From assembly GCA_934317005.1 (NCBI GenBank), contig CAKREB010000002.1:1-64000 (forward strand): DNA of 64,000 nucleotides, given 5' to 3'. A model generated the notes under the pieces. That model did not search any database, was not told the origin of the DNA, and saw only the letters and a list, made by a program, of their open reading frames with translations. Position 1 is the stretch's first letter, and every line of letters starts with the position of its first letter. A program made the position numbers and the translations under genes. The DNA is from an uncultured Lachnospiraceae bacterium (lineage in GTDB: Bacteria; Bacillota; Clostridia; Lachnospirales; Lachnospiraceae). This document shows positions 50,486 through 58,198 of the stretch, in pieces.

Positions 50486-50557
50486 TGGGCTATCGCCAAA
50501 TGGTAAGGCACTGGACTCTGACTCCAGCATTTCAAGGTTCGAATCCTTGTAGCCCAG
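50486..50557 (+). tRNA. tRNA-Gln (CTG anticodon), copy 2
   Basis: Identical over all 72 bases to the copy 71 bp upstream. A terminator follows, so both are probably one transcript. No TTG-anticodon tRNA-Gln is in the window. Confidence 0.95.
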
Positions 50558-50567
50558 TTTTAGTAAG

Positions 50568-50596
50568 CGCAGAGGAAGAGTACTCTGCGTTTTTTA
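50568..50596 (+). terminator. Terminator after the tRNA-Gln pair
   Basis: CGCAGAG and CTCTGCG enclose an eight-base loop, followed by TTTTTT. Confidence 0.85.
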
Positions 50597-50597
50597 T

Positions 50598-50690
50598 ATA
50601 ATAGGAAATTGCTGTTATGGTAGCGGTACATCAACAGGAATTGCAAAGCGATTCTTGTTAGGGCACTAGCGTTTGCAGTGCTCTTTTTGT
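50598..50690 (+). repeat. Diverged single copy of the 92 bp double-hairpin repeat
   Basis: CAACAGGAATTGCAAAGCGA, then TTCTTGTTAGGGCACTAGCG, then a second arm AGTGCTC and TTTTT follow the same order as the tandem units at 61885-62185 (CAACAAGAATTTCGAAGAAA, TTCTTGCTAGGGCACCAGCG). The distal hairpin has matching changes in both arms (GGGCACT with AGTGCTC). So the repeat is a dispersed family in this genome. Confidence 0.65.
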
Positions 50691-50708
50691 CGAATAAAGG
50701 AGTGAAAT

Positions 50709-51659
50709 ATGATGAAGACAATATGGTTAGTCATACCTTGTTATAATGAAAAAGAGGTTTTGCCGGAAACATCAAAGCGGTTGAAGAGTATTATGGAAGA
50801 CCTGATACAGAAACAAAAGATTACTGCGGAAAGTCGTGTAGCGTTTGTCAATGATGGTTCTAAGGATACGACCTGGAATATCATTTCGCAGCTGCATGAA
50901 GAAGATCCTCTTTTTGTAGGAATCAATCTGGCACACAATCGCGGACATCAGAATGCGTTGTTTGCGGGACTGATGACAGCAAAAGAATATGCGGATGCTG
51001 CTATTTCTCTGGATGCTGATCTACAGGATGATGTAGCAGCAATCGAGAAGTTTATCGATAAGTTTATGGAAGGAAAAGATATCGTATATGGAGTCCGTTC
51101 TACGAGAGCAACTGATACGAAGTTTAAGCGTGGGACAGCACATGCTTTTTACAAATTGATGAATGCAATGGGAGCAGACACACTGGAGGATCATGCAGAT
51201 TACCGTCTTATGAGCAAAAGGGCTTTAGAGGCATTGTCAGAGTATGAGGAAGTCAATCTATTCCTTCGTGGAATTGTGCCAATGATCGGATTTGAAACAG
51301 ATGTTGTCTATTATGAACGTCATGAGCGCTTTGCAGGGGAATCCAAATATCCGTTAAAGAAGATGCTAGCATTCGCTATAGAAGGTATCACATCCTTTAG
51401 TATTAAGCCAATCCGTATGATCACGGCATTAGGGTGTGTTCTGTTTAGTGTGAGTATTTTACTGTTGATCTATTTCTTTGTGACGTGGCTGATCGGTCAT
51501 ACGGTGGCAGGCTGGACAACGATTGTCATTTCTTTGTGGGGAATTGGCGGTTTACAGCTTTTGGCGTTAGGCGTGATCGGAGAGTATGTTGGAAAGACGT
51601 ATTTAGAAGTGAAGCACCGCCCACGTTATCATATTGAGCAGGTGTTATACAAAAAATAA
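50709..51659 (+). CDS. GT2 glycosyltransferase of the DPM1/GtrB type
   Basis: A 316-residue enzyme that moves a sugar from a nucleotide donor to polyprenyl phosphate on the inner face. The GT-A domain covers about 1-230 (WLVIPCYNEKEVLPETSKRL, FVNDGSKDTTWNII, HNRGHQNALFAGL, the metal site ISLDADLQDD, and VYGVRSTR). Two membrane helices (about 235-300) end the protein (ALGCVLFSVSILLLIYFFVT; ISLWGIGGLQLLALGVIGEYVGKTY). That layout is the GtrB/YkoT group. AAAGGAG precedes ATG 50709/50712. It may feed the PIG-V type transferase coded 2 kb away with lipid-linked sugar, which is an inference. Confidence 0.9.
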   Translation: MMKTIWLVIPCYNEKEVLPETSKRLKSIMEDLIQKQKITAESRVAFVNDGSKDTTWNIISQLHEEDPLFVGINLAHNRGHQNALFAGLMTAKEYADAAISLDADLQDDVAAIEKFIDKFMEGKDIVYGVRSTRATDTKFKRGTAHAFYKLMNAMGADTLEDHADYRLMSKRALEALSEYEEVNLFLRGIVPMIGFETDVVYYERHERFAGESKYPLKKMLAFAIEGITSFSIKPIRMITALGCVLFSVSILLLIYFFVTWLIGHTVAGWTTIVISLWGIGGLQLLALGVIGEYVGKTYLEVKHRPRYHIEQVLYKK

Positions 51660-51738
51660 TAACAAAATATCAAAAAACAATACTCTTTGCGTGGTGCTGT
51701 GCACACTAGTATAATATAAGTTGTTTGATTTCTGACTC

Positions 51739-51776
51739 TATCAAAAAAAGGATGCCGTTTGTGCATCCTTTTTTGA
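51739..51776. terminator. Two-way terminator between GT2 and ABC-F genes
   Basis: TCAAAAAAAGGATGC and GCATCCTTTTTTGA form a long stem with a six-base loop. A and T runs on both sides let it serve both strands. Confidence 0.85.
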
Positions 51777-51812
51777 TGGTTGAAAAAACATATGTTAAGA
51801 TTTATCAAACAA

Positions 51813-53447
51813 TTAATCTTCGTCGTCTTCTGTCTGTACAGAGAGAATCTGTCTTTTACGTGCCATTTCATCACTATCTAAGTATTCGTCATAAGTAGAA
51901 ATTTTGTCGATCAATCCACCTGGTGTGATTTCCATGATACGGTTTGCGATTGTCTGAATGAACTGATGATCCTGAGAAGTAAACAATACGACTCCCGGAA
52001 ACTTGATCAGTCCGTTATTTAATGCGGTGATCGATTCCATATCCAGATGAGGAGTCGGCTCATCCATGATCAATACATTGGATGCTAAGATCATCATCTT
52101 GGAGAGCATAACGCGTACGCGCTCACCACCGGATAATACATTAACCTTTTTTACACCGTCTTCGCCAGGGAATAACATTCTGCCGAGAAATCCACGAACA
52201 TAGGTTGGATCTTTTTCCGGTGAAAATGGCATCAGCCAGTCAACGATTGTTTCATCTCCGGAGAAAAGCTCGGTGTTATCCTTCGGAAAGTAAGAAAAAC
52301 TTGTTGTTACACCCCACTTATAAGAACCTTCGTCCGGTTCCATCTCTCCTGCAAGAATCTGGAAGAGGGTAGTAGCAGCAATCGTGTTGCTTCCGACAAA
52401 GGCAACCTTATCTTCACGGTTGATGATAAAGGAAATATCATCTAATACCTTTACACCGTCAATCGTCTTAGAAAGATGTTCTACGGTTAACACTTCATTT
52501 CCAATCTCACGTTCCGGACGGAAATCAATATAAGGATATTTTCGGCTGGATGGCTTAATATCATCCAGTTCGATTTTTTCTAATGCACGCTTTCTGGAAG
52601 TAGCCTGCTTTGATTTGGAAGCATTGGCACTGAAACGCTGGATAAAGTCCTGCAATTCCTTAATCTTTTCTTCTTTCTTTTTGTTGGCTTCCTTCATCTG
52701 CTTGATCATCAACTGGCTGGACTCATACCAGAAGTCATAGTTTCCGGCATATAACTGAATCTTAGCATAGTCAATATCGGCTGTATGGGTACAGACTTTA
52801 TTTAAGAAGTAACGGTCATGTGATACGACGATTACAGTGTTGTCAAAATTGATCAAAAATTCCTCTAACCAGCGGATGGCATCGAGATCCAAGTGGTTCG
52901 TCGGCTCGTCGAGTAAAAGAATATCCGGATTTCCAAACAACGCCTGTGCAAGAAGTACCTTAACCTTGTCGCTGGCAGGCAGCTCGCTCATTTTTTTATA
53001 ATGAAGATCAGTAGGGATGCCAAGACCATTTAACAATGTTGCTGCATCGGATTCTGCTTCCCAGCCATTCATGTTTGCAAATTCCGCTTCCAGTTCACTG
53101 GCTTTGATACCGTCTTCTTCTGTGAAATCTTCTTTGGCATAGATTTCGTCTTTTTCTTTCATGATCGCATACAGACGCTCATTTCCCATGATGACGGTAT
53201 CTAATACTACAAATTCATCATACTGGAAATGATCCTGCTTTAAGAAAGAAAGACGCTGTCCCGGAGTGATGATGATGTCACCTTTGGTTGGTTCAATCTC
53301 ACCTGTCAGAATTTTTAAAAAAGTAGATTTGCCGGCACCGTTAGCACCGATCAATCCATAGCAGTTTCCTTCTGTAAATTTGATATTAACATCTTCAAAA
53401 AGTGCCTTTTTGCCTAGGCGCAATGTTACATTACTTGCTTGAATCAT
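51813..53447 (-). CDS. ABC-F family ATPase (YbiT-like)
   Basis: A soluble protein of 544 residues with two ABC domains and no membrane part. Domain 1 has GLIGANGAGKSTFLKIL, the signature and LLLDEPTNHLDLDAI. The interdomain linker is helical (LMIKQMKEANKKKEEKIKEL). Domain 2 has FVGSNTIAATTL, where the Walker A loop is altered, then LSGGERVRVMLSKMM and LIMDEPTPHLDME. ABC-F proteins act on the ribosome: some regulate translation, others protect from antibiotics. Length and the bent second Walker A fit the YbiT group rather than drug-protection types. AGGAAAGGATTTTACA before the ATG sets the start at 53447. Confidence 0.88.
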   Translation of the reverse strand: MIQASNVTLRLGKKALFEDVNIKFTEGNCYGLIGANGAGKSTFLKILTGEIEPTKGDIIITPGQRLSFLKQDHFQYDEFVVLDTVIMGNERLYAIMKEKDEIYAKEDFTEEDGIKASELEAEFANMNGWEAESDAATLLNGLGIPTDLHYKKMSELPASDKVKVLLAQALFGNPDILLLDEPTNHLDLDAIRWLEEFLINFDNTVIVVSHDRYFLNKVCTHTADIDYAKIQLYAGNYDFWYESSQLMIKQMKEANKKKEEKIKELQDFIQRFSANASKSKQATSRKRALEKIELDDIKPSSRKYPYIDFRPEREIGNEVLTVEHLSKTIDGVKVLDDISFIINREDKVAFVGSNTIAATTLFQILAGEMEPDEGSYKWGVTTSFSYFPKDNTELFSGDETIVDWLMPFSPEKDPTYVRGFLGRMLFPGEDGVKKVNVLSGGERVRVMLSKMMILASNVLIMDEPTPHLDMESITALNNGLIKFPGVVLFTSQDHQFIQTIANRIMEITPGGLIDKISTYDEYLDSDEMARKRQILSVQTEDDED

Positions 53448-53562
53448 TGTAAAATCCTTTCCTAATTCTATCATGCCGGAAAATTGGTTACTTCCGGACA
53501 TCATAATTTATTTGCATACATAGTCTATTTTACAGAAAATAATAGATTTTGCAAGAAATATT

Positions 53563-53592
53563 TTGACGATGGAATCTGATATGTGGTAAAAT
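53563..53592 (+). promoter_or_regulatory. Promoter of the PIG-V type gene
   Basis: TTGACG (53563-53568) and TAAAAT (53587-53592) are spaced by 18 bp, 40 bp before the ATG. Confidence 0.5.
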
Positions 53593-53631
53593 AAAAAAGA
53601 TAATGCTTTACGGAAGGGGATAAGGATTAAA

Positions 53632-54936
53632 ATGGAATTGCTTATTCTGCTCACAACGACCGTCATATTTGTATGGATAGTTGTGGTATGGGGAATGCGT
53701 TTTATGCATGAAACAGGTATAGATTATCAGAAAAACCGATTTGGAAAATGGTGCAGTAAAAAAGAGCGTTGGGAGGGAGAAGTCTTTCAACCAAAATCAG
53801 CCTGTATCGTATTTGGAATGGCACTTTTTGTGCGTATTCTCTTTTATATTCTGGGGATTGTTTTGTGTATTCGTACAGGAAACTATGATGGAGGTTTTGG
53901 ATGGGACGAGTTTTTGGACAGCTGGAAGCGATGGGATGCTTTGCACTATATTAATCTGGCGGACATGGGGTATAAAGGATATGAAGAAAATGGACAACAT
54001 CTGTTTTTAGTATTTTTTCCGTTATATCCGTGGATGCTTCGTATGCTTCATGTGATCATACATCGTTGGGAAGTGGCAGCACTGTTTCTGTCTACGTTTG
54101 CGTTCTGTGTGGGCAGTGTCTTTTTTTATGGTGTGATCCAGGAAGAGTTTGGAAAAAAGATGGCAGGAAGAGCATGGTTACTCTTAGTGTGTTATCCGTT
54201 TTCTTTTTTCTTTGGCGGAATGATGACAGAGAGCCTATTCTTTTGTCTGATGTCTGCCGGCTTTTTCTATATTCGGAGACATCGTTGGCTGATCGCCGGA
54301 ATGATTGGTGCTTTTTGCGCGATGTGCCGGATACAGGGAATCCTGCTTCTGGGCGTGGGTCTGGTGGAGTTTTGTGTTACTTACCGCCCGATTGAAATGC
54401 TTCGTGAAAAAAAGGGTGTCATGTTTGTCAAAGCCTTTTTTACCAAAGGGATTTTCCTTTTTTTGACCTTGATCGGAAATGGAGTTTACTTTTGGCTCAA
54501 CAAGAGCGTGGAAGGAGATTGGATGCGTTTTCGCGTCTATCAAAAGGAGCATTGGTATCATACAACTACCTGGGTATCCAAATGTCTGGACGAGATTATT
54601 GGTTATCTGTCCCCGGACACAGAGCATGAAATGCTAATATATGTATGGATACCGGAGCTTGTATTATTTGTTGTAACAATGTGTTTGCTGCTTTATGCGG
54701 TAAGAAGATATCCTTTGCGATACAGTGCATTTTTATTGGTTTATGTAATTTTAAATTATTCCGTTACTTTTTTGATCAGTGGTGGAAGATATATGGCCTG
54801 TGCGCTGCCGGCTTTTTTGTTTTTGGCAGGAATGGCAGGCAGGAAAAAACTGCTGTATCCTGTGTTGCTTATCGTATCGGTAAGCTGTATGATATTCTAT
54901 TTTTATGGATATATGTCGGGACAGCAGGTACTATAA
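53632..54936 (+). CDS. PIG-V family mannosyltransferase-like membrane protein
   Basis: A GT-C glycosyltransferase of 434 residues with about nine membrane helices. The diagnostic loop reads SWKRWDALHYINLADMGYKGY (about 98-118), which matches the RWDA-x-H/W-Y core of the PIG-V family known from GPI anchor mannosylation. In bacteria such proteins use polyprenyl-phosphate sugars to decorate envelope glycans or proteins. FFPLYPWMLRML follows, and later helices are hydrophobic without further motifs. It may use the product of the GtrB-like protein. The pseudo-amylase gene follows after about 30 bp in the same direction. Confidence 0.82.
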   Translation: MELLILLTTTVIFVWIVVVWGMRFMHETGIDYQKNRFGKWCSKKERWEGEVFQPKSACIVFGMALFVRILFYILGIVLCIRTGNYDGGFGWDEFLDSWKRWDALHYINLADMGYKGYEENGQHLFLVFFPLYPWMLRMLHVIIHRWEVAALFLSTFAFCVGSVFFYGVIQEEFGKKMAGRAWLLLVCYPFSFFFGGMMTESLFFCLMSAGFFYIRRHRWLIAGMIGAFCAMCRIQGILLLGVGLVEFCVTYRPIEMLREKKGVMFVKAFFTKGIFLFLTLIGNGVYFWLNKSVEGDWMRFRVYQKEHWYHTTTWVSKCLDEIIGYLSPDTEHEMLIYVWIPELVLFVVTMCLLLYAVRRYPLRYSAFLLVYVILNYSVTFLISGGRYMACALPAFLFLAGMAGRKKLLYPVLLIVSVSCMIFYFYGYMSGQQVL

Positions 54937-54969
54937 AGGGAAGAAACGTATGCGTTAATGGAGGAAATG

Positions 54970-56934
54970 ATGACGGAAAAGAACAGCTTATTTGAATATC
55001 ATGTGGGAAGTGCGTTGCCCTTTGGAGTGACGAAGGTTCCGGACGGAGTACAGTTTGCCGTGTATCTGCCGGAATACAAAAAGTGCTTTTTGAAATTATA
55101 TCGTAAGGGAAGAAAGCTTCCGGAATATACAATAGAGCTGACACAGCAGTTTAAAGTGGGTGGTGTCTATTTTGTGGTGCTGTGCAAAGCAAAGAATGTG
55201 ACAGATAGGCGTAGTGTGGCACAGATTCTGACGGAAGACTTTGAATATATGTACGAGGCAGATGGAAAGGAAATGATCGATCCATATGCGGACTGTATTA
55301 CTGGAAGAGAGCATTGGGGAAAGAGAGCACTACAGACAAGACCGGTGCGTGGTGGAATCTGTATTGAGGATTTTGACTGGAAAGGGGATCTGCCGCTTCG
55401 GATATCGTATGCAGATCTGATCTTATACCAGCTTCATGTCAGAGGGTATACCAGACACAGCTCTTCGAAGGTGTGTGACAAGGGAACTTTCCGTGGTCTG
55501 ACAGAAAAACTTCCTTATATGAAGGATTTGGGAATTAATGCAGTGTTACTTTTGCCGGTATATGAGTTTTGTGAAACGGAAAAGGAACTTATGCCGGTAA
55601 AACGTCCAAAAAAAAGTCAGGATCTGAAAGAGGAGGATACGCAGGAGAAAGAGGAACAGGAGCGTATCAACTATTGGGGGTATGGTACGCAAAATACCTT
55701 TTATCTGGCACCAAAGGCTGCCTACTGCAGCCATAAGACAAGTCCGTCGACAGAATTTCGTCAGATGGTACAGCAGTTTCATGCAAATGGTATTGAGGTT
55801 TTGTTAGATATTTATTTTGCGCCCGGAACCAATCTGTTTTTAATGACGGACTGCCTTAGAAGCTGGGTGTTAAAATATCATGTGGATGGGTTTCGGATCA
55901 ATCAGGAGGTTATGCCATCTCTTTCGGTCGCTTCTGATCCGATTCTGTCAGGAGTTAAGATACTTGCTTCTTATTGGGACATGAATATGCTTCATCAGGC
56001 ACAGATCTTTGGGCAAAAGAACGAGCTTGGTGAATACAATGAAGGATATATGAACGATGTACGTCATTTCCTAAAAAGTGATGAGGGAATGGTAGAGCGT
56101 GTAGTGCAGCAGTTTAAGCGCAATGCAAAGGAACATTCATTTGTAAACTTTGTGACGCATGTCAATGGATTTACTCTGATGGACTTAGTTTCTTATGACA
56201 TTAAGCACAATGAAGATAATGGAGAGATGAACCGCGACGGAACGGAGTTTAACTATAGCTGGAACTGTGGTGTAGAAGGAAAAACGCGTAAAAGATCAAT
56301 TCTTGACAGACGTATGATCCAGATCAGAAATGCCTTTTTGATGCTTTTGACAAGCCAGAGTGCACCGATGATCTTAGCGGGAGATGAGTTTGGAAATACG
56401 CAGATTGGAAACAACAATGCGTATTGTCAGGACAATGCCATAACATGGCTTAACTGGTCGAAGACAAAAACAGCGACCATGATTCATGATTATGTGAAAA
56501 AAATGATTCAGTTTCGAAAGAGCTTTCCGGTGCTGCATCAGGAGGAACCATTACACATGATGGATACGCTTTCCTGCGGGATACCGGATCTGTCGATTCA
56601 TGGGATTCAGGCATGGCGGCCGGATTATTCCAATTACAGCAGGATGCTTGGAATGCTGTATTACGGAGAATATGTAGAAGAGAGAGAAGGACGTTCCGTC
56701 TATATTATTTATAACATGTATTGGGAGGCGAAGTCCTTTGATCTGCCGAATCTTCCACATGGAAAGAGCTGGAAGGTGATGATCGATACATATGATAATC
56801 TGTTTGAAGAAAGTCTTTTGAAGAAAAAAAGAAGAAAAAGAACAAAAAAGACAGGAAAAGGGAAAAAAACACTGGAATTGCAGAAGAAAACGGTTGTAGC
56901 ACCGAGATCGGTCGTGATTTTTGTGGAAGAATAG
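54970..56934 (+). CDS. GlgX/isoamylase-like GH13 protein with lost catalytic residues
   Basis: A 654-residue protein with the architecture of a debranching enzyme: an N-terminal CBM48-like domain (about 5-110), a (beta/alpha)8 barrel (ISYADLILYQLHVRGYTRHSSS) and a C-terminal beta domain. The late family blocks are well kept (DLVSYDIKHNEDNGEMNRDG, MILAGDEFGNTQIGNNNAYCQDN). Yet the nucleophile position reads GFRIN (Asn311 for Asp), the acid position LASYWD (Ser334 for Glu) and the third position THVNGFTL (Val398-Asn399 for His-Asp). Hydrolysis is therefore unlikely. It may bind glucan as a scaffold or regulator. GGAGG decides the ATG at 54970. The C-terminus is very Lys-rich. Confidence 0.85.
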   Translation: MTEKNSLFEYHVGSALPFGVTKVPDGVQFAVYLPEYKKCFLKLYRKGRKLPEYTIELTQQFKVGGVYFVVLCKAKNVTDRRSVAQILTEDFEYMYEADGKEMIDPYADCITGREHWGKRALQTRPVRGGICIEDFDWKGDLPLRISYADLILYQLHVRGYTRHSSSKVCDKGTFRGLTEKLPYMKDLGINAVLLLPVYEFCETEKELMPVKRPKKSQDLKEEDTQEKEEQERINYWGYGTQNTFYLAPKAAYCSHKTSPSTEFRQMVQQFHANGIEVLLDIYFAPGTNLFLMTDCLRSWVLKYHVDGFRINQEVMPSLSVASDPILSGVKILASYWDMNMLHQAQIFGQKNELGEYNEGYMNDVRHFLKSDEGMVERVVQQFKRNAKEHSFVNFVTHVNGFTLMDLVSYDIKHNEDNGEMNRDGTEFNYSWNCGVEGKTRKRSILDRRMIQIRNAFLMLLTSQSAPMILAGDEFGNTQIGNNNAYCQDNAITWLNWSKTKTATMIHDYVKKMIQFRKSFPVLHQEEPLHMMDTLSCGIPDLSIHGIQAWRPDYSNYSRMLGMLYYGEYVEEREGRSVYIIYNMYWEAKSFDLPNLPHGKSWKVMIDTYDNLFEESLLKKKRRKRTKKTGKGKKTLELQKKTVVAPRSVVIFVEE

Positions 56935-57058
56935 TGTATAATGACTATGTAGGCTGCAGATAAATGCAGCCGTTTCCTTTGTGCATCTGTTTTTGGAAAG
57001 CCGTCAGGCATTCAGAAACACAAAAGAAATGTTTGTAAGCAGATAAAAAGTATCTGAA

Positions 57059-57262
57059 TTACAGATGATGATTTGCTACGATTTCTTCGTATAAGTCAAG
57101 AGTACAGACTTTGTTTGGCTCATAGTGTTCGCAGTTGTTGCAGGCTACATTTTCGGAAGTGCTGTTTGTAGTATTGCTGCATCCACAGTGATGACCACCG
57201 GCAGGAGAGAAGCGTGTACAGCGTTCTGCAACTTCATGGAATGTTTTCTCATCTTTTTTCAT
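57059..57262 (-). CDS. Small cysteine- and histidine-rich protein
   Basis: A 67-residue protein with CTRFSPAGGHHCGCSN and CNNCEHYEPNKVC, i.e. six cysteines and several histidines, likely a metal site. The end LDLYEEIVANHHL is a helix. Proteins of this type (a C-x-x-C-x-H-x5-C ending) are common in Lachnospiraceae with no known role. AAGAGGATACT precedes the ATG at 57262. It is read toward the pseudo-amylase gene. Confidence 0.65.
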   Translation of the reverse strand: MKKDEKTFHEVAERCTRFSPAGGHHCGCSNTTNSTSENVACNNCEHYEPNKVCTLDLYEEIVANHHL

Positions 57263-57299
57263 AGTATCCTCTTTTCTGCACACATTTTTTGTGCATAAC

Positions 57300-57480
57300 G
57301 AGATGGCGCCAGGTGTGCGCAGACACGATCCCGCGTGTGAAGACAGACTTCACACTGCTTCCAACAGTTTTCATGTCTTAGAAAGAAACGTCATTTGTGT
57401 AAGACATCGGAAACACAAATTCGTCGGACAGAAGTCCTGTCCCAATCTATATACAAAAGACAAAGCAGGCTGCCTGCTAC
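57300..57480 (+). ncRNA. Hairpin-dense non-coding stretch
   Basis: In 180 bp I count GTGTGAAG/CTTCACAC (57335-57355), ATTTGTGT/ACACAAAT (57393-57420), GGACAG/CTGTCC (57426-57442), GCAGGC/GCCTGC (57465-57477) and GTGT/ACAC near 57312. No gene is convincing on either strand; the open frame at 57291-57518 has no ribosome site. It may be a structured RNA or a leader of the DUF5721 gene. The strand is a guess. Confidence 0.45.
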
Positions 57481-57613
57481 AGATGGTTTTTTCGCAATAT
57501 AAGGTCGACAGACATTAGACATTGCGGAGTTTTTTTGGAATATGCGAGTTCCGGTCAATTCTGCCGGCAGATACTTTGCCATGTCAGATAGTATGTACAG
57601 AAAGAAGGATTTT

Positions 57614-58114
57614 ATGATTTTATTAAATATTTTTGATGTGAAAGAAACGATGTCACATCTGCTCTTGCGTGAAAGCTTTGACGAGTATCTGTTAGAAGAG
57701 GTGTCTGTGACAACAGTAGCGGCGTTAAAGATTCAGGGAAGAAGAAATGCAGCGTGGTATGACGAGAAGGAAGAAGCGCAGGCGCTGCCGGATCATCTGT
57801 ACTGGAAAGAAGTAAAGGGGGTTATCTTTTCCTATATTAAAGGAAAAAAGACACCGACTTCCTTTACGGTTACTTTAAAGCTTACGGCAGAGGAGATTGC
57901 AGAAATCATGCCACAGGCAGATCTGGCACAGTTATTGCAGAAACAGAGTATGCAGGTAATGCTACAGTTTCGTTTTGAGAAGGGAAAGCTTTCTGTTGTA
58001 ACGGGCACGGCAAGCAGTGTCTTTACAATGGATAAGAGTGTTTCTATTGCATGGGACAATGTAGTAAAGGATATTTTTAAGGGGTTTCATATTGGGTATG
58101 AGGAGTCCGTGTAG
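57614..58114 (+). CDS. DUF5721 family protein
   Basis: A 166-residue protein with the outline of DUF5721, a family I know from Lachnospiraceae: ILLNIFDVKETMSHLLLRESFDEYLLEEVSVTT at the start, YWKEVKGVIFSYIKGKKTPTSFTVTLKL in the middle, and a beta-rich FRFEKGKLSVVTGTASSVFTMDKS near the end. No function is known. AAGAAGGATTTT before the ATG at 57614 is better than the upstream start at 57542. It stands before the ABC exporter pair; a link is not shown. Confidence 0.65.
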   Translation: MILLNIFDVKETMSHLLLRESFDEYLLEEVSVTTVAALKIQGRRNAAWYDEKEEAQALPDHLYWKEVKGVIFSYIKGKKTPTSFTVTLKLTAEEIAEIMPQADLAQLLQKQSMQVMLQFRFEKGKLSVVTGTASSVFTMDKSVSIAWDNVVKDIFKGFHIGYEESV

Positions 58115-58198
58115 GGCGTTACTAAGTTTGTATGCACAAAAGCACAGACAGAGTAATAATATTGTACAAAGCTAGAGTAGAATGGAGGGATTTTTGGA

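Noticed and set aside
57291..57518. 75-codon frame in the hairpin-dense stretch
   Set aside because: No ribosome site, atypical composition, and it is explained by the inverted repeats.
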